Shown here in pieces: positions 15,850 through 24,065 of a DNA stretch of 42,380 nucleotides. Position numbers and translations under genes: made by a program. Location: the NCBI GenBank assembly GCA_016927865.1, contig JAFGLU010000059.1, forward strand, positions 1 through 42,380, given 5' to 3'. Under the pieces are notes generated by a model. That model was not told the DNA's origin. It searched no databases and was given only the letters and a program-made list of their open reading frames with translations. The stretch's first letter is position 1. Each line of letters begins with the position of its first letter. This DNA is from Anaerolineaceae bacterium. Lineage in GTDB: Bacteria > Chloroflexota > Anaerolineae > Anaerolineales > Anaerolineaceae.

Positions 15850-16758
15850 TTAATTTTTAGAAGTTGTTGAATTCCGCACCAGTGGAGCGGTGGCTTCGGG
15901 CGAATACACCTCGCGCAGCACCTTGCGACCGACCGCCATATAGGAGCGCTGCCCCAAAGCCAGATGCTTGACCAAGAGTGCCTGCCGCGGCGCGGCGTTT
16001 CCCTCCAGCCGCCCCAAGGAGGTTTCCAGCCAGGCCTGGTATGAACGCGCCGCCACATAAATGGGGCGCACCGGCGAGACAGGCTGCTGAGCCAGCAAAG
16101 CCCCCAGCAGTTCCGGCACGTTCTTCACCGCCGGATGCACCACCGGTTGAAGATAAATCCCCTGCGGGCCATAAACCGCATCGACATAAGCCAGCATGTC
16201 CCCATCCTGGCGGTAAATGAGCCGCGGAGCCGCGCCTGGCACATACGGCTCGGCTGCCTGAACCAGCGGCGGAACCAGAGAATGGTACAGGTTACGCTGT
16301 GTCAATTCTTCCATCGGCTCGGCCAGCCTCCAGGTCCCTTGCTCACCACCCGCTGCGACCGTGGCGGGGAACTGCCAGATGGTTTGCCAGCCGTACACGG
16401 TGAAACCAATCCGTCGCAGCAGTTCCAGCATCGGGCTGAGTTCATCCACTTCGGCCAGCACGTTGCCCGCCCCCCAGGCGCCCGCCTGGGTCACCAAACC
16501 TTCCACCAGGGCCAGCATGCCCGGGTTGTCGGCCTCGTCGTCTGGCGAGAGAAAAGCCATGTGCGCCGAACGCTCCCCGGGCGTATAGTGCACCTGCCCA
16601 ATGACCGCCGAATCGCGGCGCGCCGGGCACACCGCCGTGAACGTCTCCCAGCCCGGGTCAAGCTGCCAGAGCAGCGCCAGCGGCCCCACCGGGCTGCCGC
16701 GCGTCAAAGCTAAAGCGCTGTCGGTGCACAGTACGCGGCGCCGGTAGCGGTAAAGCAT
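15850..16758 (-). CDS. GNAT-like acyltransferase-fold protein, function unknown
   Basis: A 302-residue protein without a clear family name. Residues 45-125 look like half of an N-acetyltransferase fold: strands AVIGQVHY and AHMAFLSP, a helix ALVEGLVTQAGAWGAGNVLAEV, and then LELLRRIGFTVYGWQTIW, which resembles the FYxxxGF-type end of GNAT domains. Residues 150-300 may form a second related half (TQRNLYHSLVPPLVQ; APRQALLVKHLALG). No canonical acetyl-CoA loop (R/QxxGxG/A) is present, so catalysis is doubtful. It is 32 bases downstream of pdxT and 18 bases upstream of the R3H ATPase, and thus firmly inside the unit. The assignment rests on secondary-structure style only. Confidence 0.6.
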   Translation of the reverse strand: MLYRYRRRVLCTDSALALTRGSPVGPLALLWQLDPGWETFTAVCPARRDSAVIGQVHYTPGERSAHMAFLSPDDEADNPGMLALVEGLVTQAGAWGAGNVLAEVDELSPMLELLRRIGFTVYGWQTIWQFPATVAAGGEQGTWRLAEPMEELTQRNLYHSLVPPLVQAAEPYVPGAAPRLIYRQDGDMLAYVDAVYGPQGIYLQPVVHPAVKNVPELLGALLAQQPVSPVRPIYVAARSYQAWLETSLGRLEGNAAPRQALLVKHLALGQRSYMAVGRKVLREVYSPEATAPLVRNSTTSKN

Positions 16759-16790
16759 GATCAGATCGTGCCAGGCAAACGGTCGAACGT

Positions 16791-17372
16791 CTATTTCGTC
16801 ATCTCCAAAAAGTAACGATGGAAACGGTCGTCAGAAGTCAACTCGGGGTGAAACACCGTGGCCAGCAAACGGCCTTCGCGCGCCGCCACAATGCGCCCAT
16901 CTTCCAACTGCGCCAGCGGCCGCGCCGCGCCATGCACGGCTTCGATCAACGGCGCTCGGATGAACACCGCCCGAAAGGGCTGGGCCTGGCTGCCGTTCGA
17001 CCCGCCAAAATCCACCCGTAAATTCGTTTCAAAGCTGTCCACTTGCCTTCCAAAGGCATTGCGCCGGATGCTGATGTCCATCAGCCCCAAAATGGGCTGA
17101 TCCAGGCCAATATCTTTTGCCAGGAAAATGGCTCCGGCACACGTGCCCCACAGCGCCTTGTGGCGTCCAAACTCACGCAGCGGCTCGAGCAGACCGTAGG
17201 CTACCGCCAGCTTGCCAATGGTGGTCGACTCTCCGCCGGGGATGATCAAGCCGTCCAGCCCGTCCAATTGGGCGGGCAGACGCACCTGAACCACCTCGGC
17301 TCCCAGCCGCTCCAGCAGCACCTGATGCTCGAGGAAGGCGCCTTGCAGGGCCAGAACACCGATACGACTCAT
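16791..17372 (-). CDS. pdxT: Pyridoxal 5'-phosphate synthase glutaminase subunit PdxT
   Basis: A 193-residue class I glutaminase that supplies ammonia to PdxS. The nucleophile elbow is GTCAGA (Cys at about 97), the second motif is IPGGEST, and the catalytic His-Glu pair is in VFHPEL near the C-terminus. Length and motifs are standard. The start lies four bases after the pdxS stop, the usual order in bacteria with the deoxyxylulose-phosphate-independent pathway. The complex makes pyridoxal phosphate from ribose 5-phosphate, glyceraldehyde 3-phosphate and glutamine. Confidence 0.95.
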   Translation of the reverse strand: MSRIGVLALQGAFLEHQVLLERLGAEVVQVRLPAQLDGLDGLIIPGGESTTIGKLAVAYGLLEPLREFGRHKALWGTCAGAIFLAKDIGLDQPILGLMDISIRRNAFGRQVDSFETNLRVDFGGSNGSQAQPFRAVFIRAPLIEAVHGAARPLAQLEDGRIVAAREGRLLATVFHPELTSDDRFHRYFLEMTK

Positions 17373-17376
17373 GCGC

Positions 17377-18264
17377 CTACCACCCCCGCCCGGCGATCAG
17401 ATCACCACTCGGGATCGAAGAAATTTGCCGCCCCACCATCGGCTCGCCCAGATTCCGGCTGACTTCAGCCAGGATGGCCGGGTCATTATAGTGAGTGGTG
17501 GCCTTGACAATGGCTGCGGCGCGTTTGGCCGGGTCGCCGGACTTGAAGATGCCCGAGCCAACAAAAACGCCATCCACACCAAGCTGCATCATCAGCCCCG
17601 CGTCGGCGGGTGTGGCGATGCCACCGGCGGCAAAGTTGACCACCGGCAAACGCCCCAGGTTGCGCGTTTCCAGCAGCACTTCGTAAGGCGCGCCGATCTC
17701 TTTAGCAAAGGCCATCAGTTCCTCTTCGGGCAGATTCTGCAGGCGGCGGATTTCACCCAGCACGGTGCGCGCATGGCGTACCGCCTCCACCACGTCTCCG
17801 GTCCCGGCCTCGCCCTTGGTGCGAATCATGGCCGCGCCTTCGCCAATGCGGCGCAAGGCTTCGCCCAGGTTGCGCGCCCCGCACACGAACGGCACGGTGA
17901 AACCGTGCTTGTAGATATGGTGCGCCTCGTCGGCGGGAGTCAGCACTTCGGATTCGTCGATGTAATCGACGCCGATCGACTGTAAAATCTGCGCCTCCAC
18001 GAAATGACCGATGCGGCACTTGGCCATCACCGGAATGGACACGGCCTTCATAATTTTTTCGATCAGGTCCGGGTCGCTCATCCGAGCCACGCCGCCGTCG
18101 GCGCGAATATCCGCAGGGACCCGTTCCAAGGCCATCACCGCGCAAGCACCGGCGTCTTCAGCAATCCGCGCATGTTCAGGGGTAACCACATCCATGATTA
18201 CGCCGCCCTTAAGCATCTGTGCCAGACCCTTCTTCACCGCAAACGTACCTACTTGGGTCTCCAT
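17377..18264 (-). CDS. pdxS: Pyridoxal 5'-phosphate synthase subunit PdxS
   Basis: A 295-residue (beta/alpha)8 synthase. The two catalytic lysines are K82 (VMAKCRIGH) and K150 ([19 protein letters not shown]), matching the known pair in the family. The phosphate site GGIATPADA and GSGIFKS are present. It forms a dodecamer that binds PdxT. AAGGAGGAG lies six bases before the ATG, the best ribosome site in this unit, and the promoter is at 18307-18335. It is the first gene of the ten-gene run that ends with plsC. Confidence 0.97.
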   Translation of the reverse strand: METQVGTFAVKKGLAQMLKGGVIMDVVTPEHARIAEDAGACAVMALERVPADIRADGGVARMSDPDLIEKIMKAVSIPVMAKCRIGHFVEAQILQSIGVDYIDESEVLTPADEAHHIYKHGFTVPFVCGARNLGEALRRIGEGAAMIRTKGEAGTGDVVEAVRHARTVLGEIRRLQNLPEEELMAFAKEIGAPYEVLLETRNLGRLPVVNFAAGGIATPADAGLMMQLGVDGVFVGSGIFKSGDPAKRAAAIVKATTHYNDPAILAEVSRNLGEPMVGRQISSIPSGDLIAGRGW

Positions 18265-18306
18265 TTTGAACTCCTCCTTGACGATATTACTTAAATCTCC
18301 AGTTTG

Positions 18307-18335
18307 ATTCTACCACGCCGCCCACCCTCCGGCAA
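18307..18335 (-). promoter_or_regulatory. Promoter of the pdxS-to-plsC unit
   Basis: Minus strand: -35 TTGCCG (18330-18335), exactly 17 bases, -10 TAGAAT (18307-18312). The start is expected near 18300, giving a leader of about 36 bases with AAGGAGGAG at 18271-18279. The -10 context GGTAGAATCA is the same as at clpC. Confidence 0.75.
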
Positions 18336-18406
18336 CGGGAGGGGGTAGAGTAAACGCATCATGGATATTTGTTCTAAAAATCTCGTGCCCTTTCGCCATA
18401 TTTTGA

Positions 18407-18535
18407 GTGTTTCCCCCACCCTACCTGCTGCGCGACCCGGCAACCAAGATTCTGGATTATCAAGACGCCTGGCCGGGGGAGGTGCCACATTTCGCTATAC
18501 CGATTCCCAAAGAATCAACGGGAGGTGTAAATCAC
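18407..18535 (+). pseudogene. Possible short gene remnant
   Basis: Between pdxS and the GH130 terminator the plus strand holds about 40 codons with the GC-rich third positions of real genes here. They read YLLRDPATKILDYQD, then AWPGEVPHFAIPIPKES, and run straight into the terminator hairpin. There is no sensible start and no family I recognise. It may be the tail of a deleted gene. Apart from this, the pdxS promoter and the terminator, the 330-base gap from 18265 to 18594 shows nothing. Confidence 0.25.
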
Positions 18536-18583
18536 AAAAAACAAGCCACTCCAGCGCAAATGCGCTGGAGTGGCTTGTTTTTT
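18536..18583 (-). terminator. Perfect terminator hairpin after the GH130 gene
   Basis: A perfect inverted repeat of 23 bases per arm (18536-18558 and 18561-18583) with a two-base loop. The outer six pairs are A:T, giving TTTTTT after the GC-rich stem on both strands. It lies 11 bases after the GH130 stop. It should end the LacI-Opp-GH130 operon and insulate the pdxS promoter. Confidence 0.92.
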
Positions 18584-18594
18584 GGTAGATAAGC

Positions 18595-19581
18595 CTAAAC
18601 TTTAGAATTCTTCTTGACGAAATCAACCATTTCGTCAATCTTGGCAAAGGCCAGGCAGGTGACGGTGTCGGCAGCGCCGTAATAAATGGCCATGCGGCCT
18701 GTGTCACCATCGACCAACGCCGCGCAGGGGAAGGTCACGTTGGGCACGTCTCCGGCTGTCTCGTAGCTTTCCCACGGCGCGAGCAGATATGGCTCGGTAC
18801 GGTAGATGACCTTCCAGGGCTTCTCCAGGTCGAGCAGCGCCGCGCCAAAGCTGTAGACGTAGCCGTTGCAGGAGGTTAGCACACCATGATAGATCATCAA
18901 CCAGCCTTCCGAAGTCTCAATCGGGATCGGCCCGGCCCCCACCTTGGTGCTCTGCCAGCCGCCCTTGGTGCCCATCACGTAACGATGCTTGCCCCAATAG
19001 ACAAAATCGGGGCTTTCTGAGTAAAATATGTCGCCAAAGGGGGTGTGCCCGTTGTCGCTGGGGCGGCTGAGCATGGCAAAGTTACCGTTGATTTTGCGTG
19101 GGAAGAGCACGCCGTTGCGGTTGAAGGGCAAGAAAGCGTTTTCGAGCTGGGTGTAGGTCTTAAAATCGGTGGTGGTCGCCGCGCCAATAGTCGGCCCGTG
19201 GAACCAGTTGCACCACGTTACATAGTAGCGGTCCTCAATCCAAACCACGCGCGGGTCGTAGCCATACTCGAAATGGGCAATTTCCGGCTCGGCGCACTCA
19301 AACTCAATCGGGTCGTTCTCCAGAGTCCAGTGGTAGCCGTCCTTGCTGCGCCCGGTATGCAACTGCATGTGGCGAGCACGGTTGTCACAGCGGAACACCC
19401 CGGCGAACTCGCCCTTGAAGGGTACCACCGCGCTGTTAAAAATGCTATTGGACGATGGAATCGCATTCCGCTTGATGACCGGATTGTTCGCCGAACGCCA
19501 GACAACTTCCGACATCCCGGCGGGACGGTCTTCCCAAGGAATATTCGGCAAGGCGCCAACGTTAACCAATTTGAGAGCCAT
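18595..19581 (-). CDS. GH130 glycoside phosphorylase (beta-mannoside phosphorylase type)
   Basis: A 328-residue five-bladed beta-propeller enzyme of family GH130. The catalytic proton donor is D109 in FEYGYDPRV. Phosphate-binding residues expected in the phosphorylase subfamilies are present: R162 (FPRK), R173 (LSRPSDNGH) and H232 (IYHGV). GH130 phosphorylases split beta-1,4-mannosyl-glucose or beta-1,4-mannooligosaccharides into mannose 1-phosphate and a shorter sugar. Mannosyl-glucose versus mannooligosaccharide preference cannot be read here. No signal peptide is seen, so it acts on imported sugar. It is the last gene of the Opp-type operon, ten bases after oppF, followed by a terminator. 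Confidence 0.88.
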   Translation of the reverse strand: MALKLVNVGALPNIPWEDRPAGMSEVVWRSANNPVIKRNAIPSSNSIFNSAVVPFKGEFAGVFRCDNRARHMQLHTGRSKDGYHWTLENDPIEFECAEPEIAHFEYGYDPRVVWIEDRYYVTWCNWFHGPTIGAATTTDFKTYTQLENAFLPFNRNGVLFPRKINGNFAMLSRPSDNGHTPFGDIFYSESPDFVYWGKHRYVMGTKGGWQSTKVGAGPIPIETSEGWLMIYHGVLTSCNGYVYSFGAALLDLEKPWKVIYRTEPYLLAPWESYETAGDVPNVTFPCAALVDGDTGRMAIYYGAADTVTCLAFAKIDEMVDFVKKNSKV

Positions 19582-19591
19582 AGATATTCCT

Positions 19592-20656
19592 TTACTTGAT
19601 GACGGCAGCCAACTTCAAGTCTTCGGCAAAATGGCAGGCCACAAAGTGATTGCCACCCAGGTCGCGCAGTTCCGGCGCATCGGTCTTACAGCGCTCCTTG
19701 GCATACTGACAGCGCGGGTGGAAATAGCAACCGCTGGGCGGGTTGGAGGGGTCAGCGATCTCGCCCTCCAGGTGAATGCGCTGGCGCCCTTCGCGCCCGT
19801 TAGGATCAGCCAACGGCACCGAAGAAAGCAGCGCTTCGGTGTAGGGGTGGCGCGGGCCGGTGTAGATTTCCAGGGCGTCGCTCACTTCCACCACCTTGCC
19901 CACATACATCACCACGATGCGGTTGCAGATGTGGCGGATGACGCTTAAATCATGCGAGATGAACAGGTAGGTCAGATTGAATTCTTTTTGCAGCGACTCA
20001 AGCAGGTTCAAGATTTGCGCGCGAATGGATACATCCAGCGCCGAAACAGCCTCGTCGCACACGATGATGCGTGGGTTGGTAATGAGCGCGCGGGCCACCA
20101 CAATGCGCTGGCGCTCGCCGCCGCTGAACGCATGCGGATAGCGCTGCATGTACTCAGGGCGCATGCCCACTTTTTCCAGCAGCGCACCCACCCGGGTTTG
20201 AATCGTGTCTGAAGATTCAAGCTTATTGACCTTCAACACCTCACTGATCAGCTCCAGAACGGTCATGCGCGGGTTCAACGATGAGTAGGGATCCTGGAAG
20301 ACCATGCGAATGTCTTTCCGGTAGGGACGCACCTCGTCCGGCTTCAACGCGGCCAGGTCCACCACAGAACCATCTTCATTGCGATAGAGGATCTCGCCGG
20401 CAGTGGGCTTGTAGGCCCGCACAATGCAGCGTCCCACGGTGGTCTTTCCACAACCGCTTTCGCCCACCAGCCCCAGGGTCTCACCCTGACGGAGGAAGAA
20501 GCTGACATCATCCGCCGCCTTCACCCACCCGCGAACGCGGGTAGAGATGCCCTTGGTGATGGGAAAATGCATTTTGAGGTTATTGACTTCCAGGATGGTG
20601 TTTTCATCCCGCATTTCGACAGTCTTGGTAGGGGTAAGAGGAGCTTGTGCGGTCAT
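19592..20656 (-). CDS. Oligopeptide/oligosaccharide ABC transporter ATPase, OppF type
   Basis: A 354-residue ABC ATPase. Walker A is GESGCGKTT, the signature is FSGGERQRI, and Walker B is [12 protein letters not shown]. The C-terminal Opp/Dpp extension carries the cysteine set CYFHPRC-x5-C and a later C (HFVACH), which in some relatives binds an iron-sulfur cluster. About 20 extra polar residues precede the domain. It overlaps oppD by four bases (ATGA). Together with OppD it powers import through OppB/OppC. The neighbouring GH130 gene suggests an oligosaccharide, not a peptide, as cargo. Confidence 0.9.
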   Translation of the reverse strand: MTAQAPLTPTKTVEMRDENTILEVNNLKMHFPITKGISTRVRGWVKAADDVSFFLRQGETLGLVGESGCGKTTVGRCIVRAYKPTAGEILYRNEDGSVVDLAALKPDEVRPYRKDIRMVFQDPYSSLNPRMTVLELISEVLKVNKLESSDTIQTRVGALLEKVGMRPEYMQRYPHAFSGGERQRIVVARALITNPRIIVCDEAVSALDVSIRAQILNLLESLQKEFNLTYLFISHDLSVIRHICNRIVVMYVGKVVEVSDALEIYTGPRHPYTEALLSSVPLADPNGREGRQRIHLEGEIADPSNPPSGCYFHPRCQYAKERCKTDAPELRDLGGNHFVACHFAEDLKLAAVIK

Positions 20657-21687
20657 TGTTTTTGCTCCGTAGCAATTCGATTGGCGAAATTCTCATACAG
20701 CAAACACTGCACGGAATGGTTGGGGGTCAGTTGAGTAGTGGTAGGCACGAGCACCTTGCACTCCGCGAAAGCCTGGGGGCAGCGCGGGTGGAAGGGGCAA
20801 CCACCTGGCCGGCGGAAGGGGTTCGGCACCATGCCCTTGATCGGGTCCAGATCCTCGCGCTTGATGGCGATCTTGGGGATCGACTTCAGCAAGGCCTGCG
20901 TATAGGGGTGGCGCGGGCTGTTGAAAATCGTGTACACATCACTCTTTTCGACAATCTTACCCAGGTACATCACCGCCACTTCGTCGGCAATTTCAGCCAC
21001 CACGCCCAGGTCGTGAGTGATGAACAACAGGGTCATGTTGTACGACTTCTGCAAATCTGACATCAGGTCGAGAATGTTGGCCTGGGTGGTCACGTCCAGG
21101 GCGGTGGTGGGCTCGTCGGCGATCAGCAGGTTGGGGTTGCACGAAAGCGCCATGGCAATCATCGAGCGCTGGCGCATTCCGCCAGACAGGCGGAAGGGGT
21201 ATTCATCTACCAACCGGTCTGCCCGGGGAATACCAACCTGGTCGAGCAGCTTGATGGCCAAATCGCGAGCTTGCTCTTTAGTCAAGTTGGTGTGCAAGAG
21301 GATGTTCTCGATGATCTGGTTGCCCACCGTATACATCGGGCTAAGCGAGGTCATCGGCTCCTGGAAGATCATGGAGATTTCTTTGCCGCGAATGTCGCGG
21401 ATCTCTTTCCCCTTGGGATCCATCTTGGCGATATCAATAATCTCGGCTTGACCGCCTTCGGCCCCACGGTTGTAAAGTATTTCGCCAGCGACGACCTTGC
21501 CTGGATTGCGGACGATCTGCATGAGGGCACGGCAGGCAACGCTCTTGCCGCAGCCACTTTCACCCACCAGGGAGAGGGTTCTGCCGCGCTCTAGCTTCAA
21601 ATCCACGCCGTCTACGGCCCGCACCACACCCTCGTCGGTGAAAAAGTGGACCTTTAAGTCCTTGACGTCAATCAGTGTGTTATCCAT
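20653..21687 (-). CDS. Oligopeptide/oligosaccharide ABC transporter ATPase, OppD type
   Basis: A 344-residue ABC ATPase. Walker A is GESGCGKSV, the signature is RLSGGMRQRS, and Walker B is LLIADEPTTALD. The C-terminal extension has CPFHPRC-x5-C and a late Cys (HSVQCL), the same cysteine set as in the partner OppF. The frame is open back to 21735, but the ATG at 21687 matches family starts, has AAGGTAA before it, and falls ten bases after the oppC stop. It forms the heterodimer motor with the downstream OppF-type protein. Confidence 0.9.
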   Translation of the reverse strand: MDNTLIDVKDLKVHFFTDEGVVRAVDGVDLKLERGRTLSLVGESGCGKSVACRALMQIVRNPGKVVAGEILYNRGAEGGQAEIIDIAKMDPKGKEIRDIRGKEISMIFQEPMTSLSPMYTVGNQIIENILLHTNLTKEQARDLAIKLLDQVGIPRADRLVDEYPFRLSGGMRQRSMIAMALSCNPNLLIADEPTTALDVTTQANILDLMSDLQKSYNMTLLFITHDLGVVAEIADEVAVMYLGKIVEKSDVYTIFNSPRHPYTQALLKSIPKIAIKREDLDPIKGMVPNPFRRPGGCPFHPRCPQAFAECKVLVPTTTQLTPNHSVQCLLYENFANRIATEQKQ

Positions 21688-21697
21688 GGTTTTACCT

Positions 21698-22840
21698 TTA
21701 TTGATATGGGTCAGCCGCGTCGCGGAGGCCGTCACCCATGAAGTTCAGTGCCAGCACCACGATGATCACTGCGACGGCAGGATAGAGCAGCCAGGGAGAG
21801 ATGGCCAGCACAGCCACTTTTTGCGTTTCCTGCAGCATGACGCCCCAAGAGACGACTGGCGGGCGCAAACCCAACCCCAAGAAGCTCAGGGCTGTTTCAC
21901 CCAGGATCATGCCAGGGATGGACAGGGTGATGGAGGCGATAATGTGGCTCAGGAAGGATGGCACCATGTGGCGCATGATCATACGGCCGCGCGGCACGCC
22001 GTCCAGGGTTGCTGCCAGGATAAAGTCCTCTTCGCGCAGGGCCAGGAACTTGGATCGCACCACGCGGGCCATGCCCGTCCAACCGACCAGCGAGAGGATG
22101 ACCGTGATCATGAAATACACTTGCAGCGGCTGCCAGTCCAAAGGCACCACCGCAGCCAAAGCCAACCATAAGGGCAGCGTGGGAATGGACATGATGATCT
22201 CGATCAAGCGCTGGATGACATTATCCAGCCAGCCGCCGATCAGGCCCGAGACACCACCAATCATAATGCCCAGGATTAAGCTGAGGGCCACACCCACCAG
22301 GCCGACCGTCAGTGAGACGCGCGCGCTGTAAATAATGCGCCCAAAAACGTCGCGCCCGCTCTTATCCGACCCGAGCAGGTAGAAAGGATCTCTCGGGTTG
22401 TCTGCCGCGACCAGGTGAAGCGAGCCGGGGATGAAGCCCCACAGCTTATATTCCTCACTGCGCACGAGGAAACTGATCGGAACGACTACCGTTTCATCCA
22501 CCGCCCAGGTCTTTTTGAAGGAAATGGGGTCGCGCACAAAGGTATAACCGTTCACATAGGGGTCTAGTTTTCCGTCTCGGAACAGGTGAATGGTTTGCGG
22601 CGGCGCATACACATACTGTTCGTTATAAGTGGTAAAGTGGGTGGGGGCAAAGAATTCGGCAAACATGCCCATCGTGTAATAAATGATCACGATGACCGTG
22701 CCAATGATGGCCATTTTATGTTTGCGAAACTTCCACCACATCAACTTCCATTGAGATGCGACCTCCAGATCCAGCGATTCGGTCACATGCTCTTCTGGCG
22801 TCGGAGCCAGGCTTTTGTTCATCGGAGTTGTTTGTACCAT
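21698..22840 (-). CDS. ABC transporter permease, OppC/DppC type
   Basis: A 380-residue permease. A cytoplasmic N-terminus precedes the first helix (about 42-62). A long extracytoplasmic loop (about 65-165) contains YVYAPPQTIHLF and LLGSDKSGRDVFGR, the latter a common OppC/DppC signature. Five further helices follow. The EAA-like coupling loop is GVPRGRMIMRHMVPSFLSH. The protein is longer than classical OppC (about 300) because of the enlarged loop, a feature seen in Opp-type sugar transporters. It lies seven bases after oppB. Confidence 0.9.
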   Translation of the reverse strand: MVQTTPMNKSLAPTPEEHVTESLDLEVASQWKLMWWKFRKHKMAIIGTVIVIIYYTMGMFAEFFAPTHFTTYNEQYVYAPPQTIHLFRDGKLDPYVNGYTFVRDPISFKKTWAVDETVVVPISFLVRSEEYKLWGFIPGSLHLVAADNPRDPFYLLGSDKSGRDVFGRIIYSARVSLTVGLVGVALSLILGIMIGGVSGLIGGWLDNVIQRLIEIIMSIPTLPLWLALAAVVPLDWQPLQVYFMITVILSLVGWTGMARVVRSKFLALREEDFILAATLDGVPRGRMIMRHMVPSFLSHIIASITLSIPGMILGETALSFLGLGLRPPVVSWGVMLQETQKVAVLAISPWLLYPAVAVIIVVLALNFMGDGLRDAADPYQ

Positions 22841-22847
22841 GGTAATA

Positions 22848-23837
22848 TCACTCCAGGCGAATGCGCGGGTCTAGGACGGCTAACAGAATATCCGAAACAA
22901 ATGTTCCGATCACCGTAAGGGTGCTGAGCAGCAAGATGAAACCAGCCGCCACATACATATCCTGACTGCGCAGGGCGTTATATAGGACGGGGCCCGAAGT
23001 CGGCAAGTTCAGCACAATCGAGACAATAACCTCGCCTCCGATCAGGCCGGGCAGAGTCCAACCGATGGTGCTGACGAAGGGGTTGAGAGCGTGACGCACG
23101 GGGTATTTCATCAACAGTTTGAGCTCGGTGAGACCCTTCGACCGCGCCGTCTCGACATAGGGCTTATTGAGCTCGTCCAGCAGGTTGGCGCGCATGGTGC
23201 GGATCAGGCCGGCGGTGCCGCCCATACCGATCAAAATAACCGGGATCCACAGGTGCTTCAACAGGTCCATAAATTTCGGCCAGGACCAGGGCGCGTCGGC
23301 AAACTCCAACGAGAATAACCCAATCATGGCTTGATCAAAGTAGCGATAGCTGAGAAAGAGGAAGATCAAGGCCAGCAAGAAGTTAGGCACCGCCAGGCCG
23401 ATGAACCCAATGAAGGTAAAGACGTAATCTCCCAGAGAATACTTCTTTACCGCCGAGTAGACGCCAATGGGGAAGGCCACCGCCCATACAAACAGGAAGC
23501 TGCCAAATGATAGCGCAAAGGTCATCGGCAGCCGTTCAGTGATCAACTCCGCGGCGTCGCGTTTATATACCAGGGAATACCCAAATTCACCCTTCGTGAT
23601 GATGCGGGAAATCCACTTGAAATACTGCACATACATCGGGTCGTTCAAGCCGTAGACTTCGCGGAGCTGCATTTCGTAATCCGAAGGCAGCGCCTCTCCA
23701 CCCGCCGAAATCATTTGATTGATCAGGTTGGTGACGTAGTCACCCGGGGGGAGCTGGATCACTACGAAAGAGATGACCGAAATCACCCATACCGTGAAGA
23801 CCATGTAGCCAGTGCGTCGTAGCAAATATTTCCACAT
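22848..23837 (-). CDS. ABC transporter permease, OppB/DppB type
   Basis: A 329-residue permease with six predicted helices, the first at about 10-30 (VFTVWVISVISFVVIQLPPG). The EAA coupling loop is ARSKGLTELKLLMKYPVRHALNP, and the family motif GEVIVSIVLNLPTSGPVLYNAL follows. It pairs with OppC to form the channel. A 228-base hairpin-rich gap separates it from the upstream oppA, so oppA may be expressed more strongly than the membrane genes. Confidence 0.9.
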   Translation of the reverse strand: MWKYLLRRTGYMVFTVWVISVISFVVIQLPPGDYVTNLINQMISAGGEALPSDYEMQLREVYGLNDPMYVQYFKWISRIITKGEFGYSLVYKRDAAELITERLPMTFALSFGSFLFVWAVAFPIGVYSAVKKYSLGDYVFTFIGFIGLAVPNFLLALIFLFLSYRYFDQAMIGLFSLEFADAPWSWPKFMDLLKHLWIPVILIGMGGTAGLIRTMRANLLDELNKPYVETARSKGLTELKLLMKYPVRHALNPFVSTIGWTLPGLIGGEVIVSIVLNLPTSGPVLYNALRSQDMYVAAGFILLLSTLTVIGTFVSDILLAVLDPRIRLE

Positions 23838-23860
23838 ATTTACGCCCTCGCAATCGATTT

Positions 23861-24045
23861 AAAATTTTATGGGGTTGTCAATAAAATTTTGTGGCTGCTC
23901 AGCCAGTTTGGAAGAACCCCTGTCTTGCAAAGCTGCCTGAGCAGCTACAAATCCTTTGTTACTGCCTGGAGGCGGCGGTGAAGCCGCCCCCAGGCTAATA
24001 CTTCTGTTTTCCCGAAAGAAGTTGGCCGGCAATACGCCGGCCAAC
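23861..24045 (-). repeat. Hairpin-rich oppA-oppB spacer
   Basis: Several inverted repeats stand in a row: GTTGGCCGGC/GCCGGCCAAC (24021-24045, 5-base loop), a 13-bp GC-rich stem with one mismatch (23964-23976 with 23983-23995), AGCTGC/GCAGCT (23931-23946) and AAAATTTTAT/ATAAAATTTT (23861-23890). None has a long T-run on the minus strand. They more likely protect the oppA message 3' end or partly terminate than fully stop transcription. Confidence 0.6.
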
Positions 24046-24065
24046 CAGCAATTATCTGGCGAAAC

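Noticed and set aside
23860-23881. Promoter for oppB from a TTGACA on the minus strand
   Set aside because: No -10 box lies at a workable distance; the AT-rich sequence is part of an inverted repeat.
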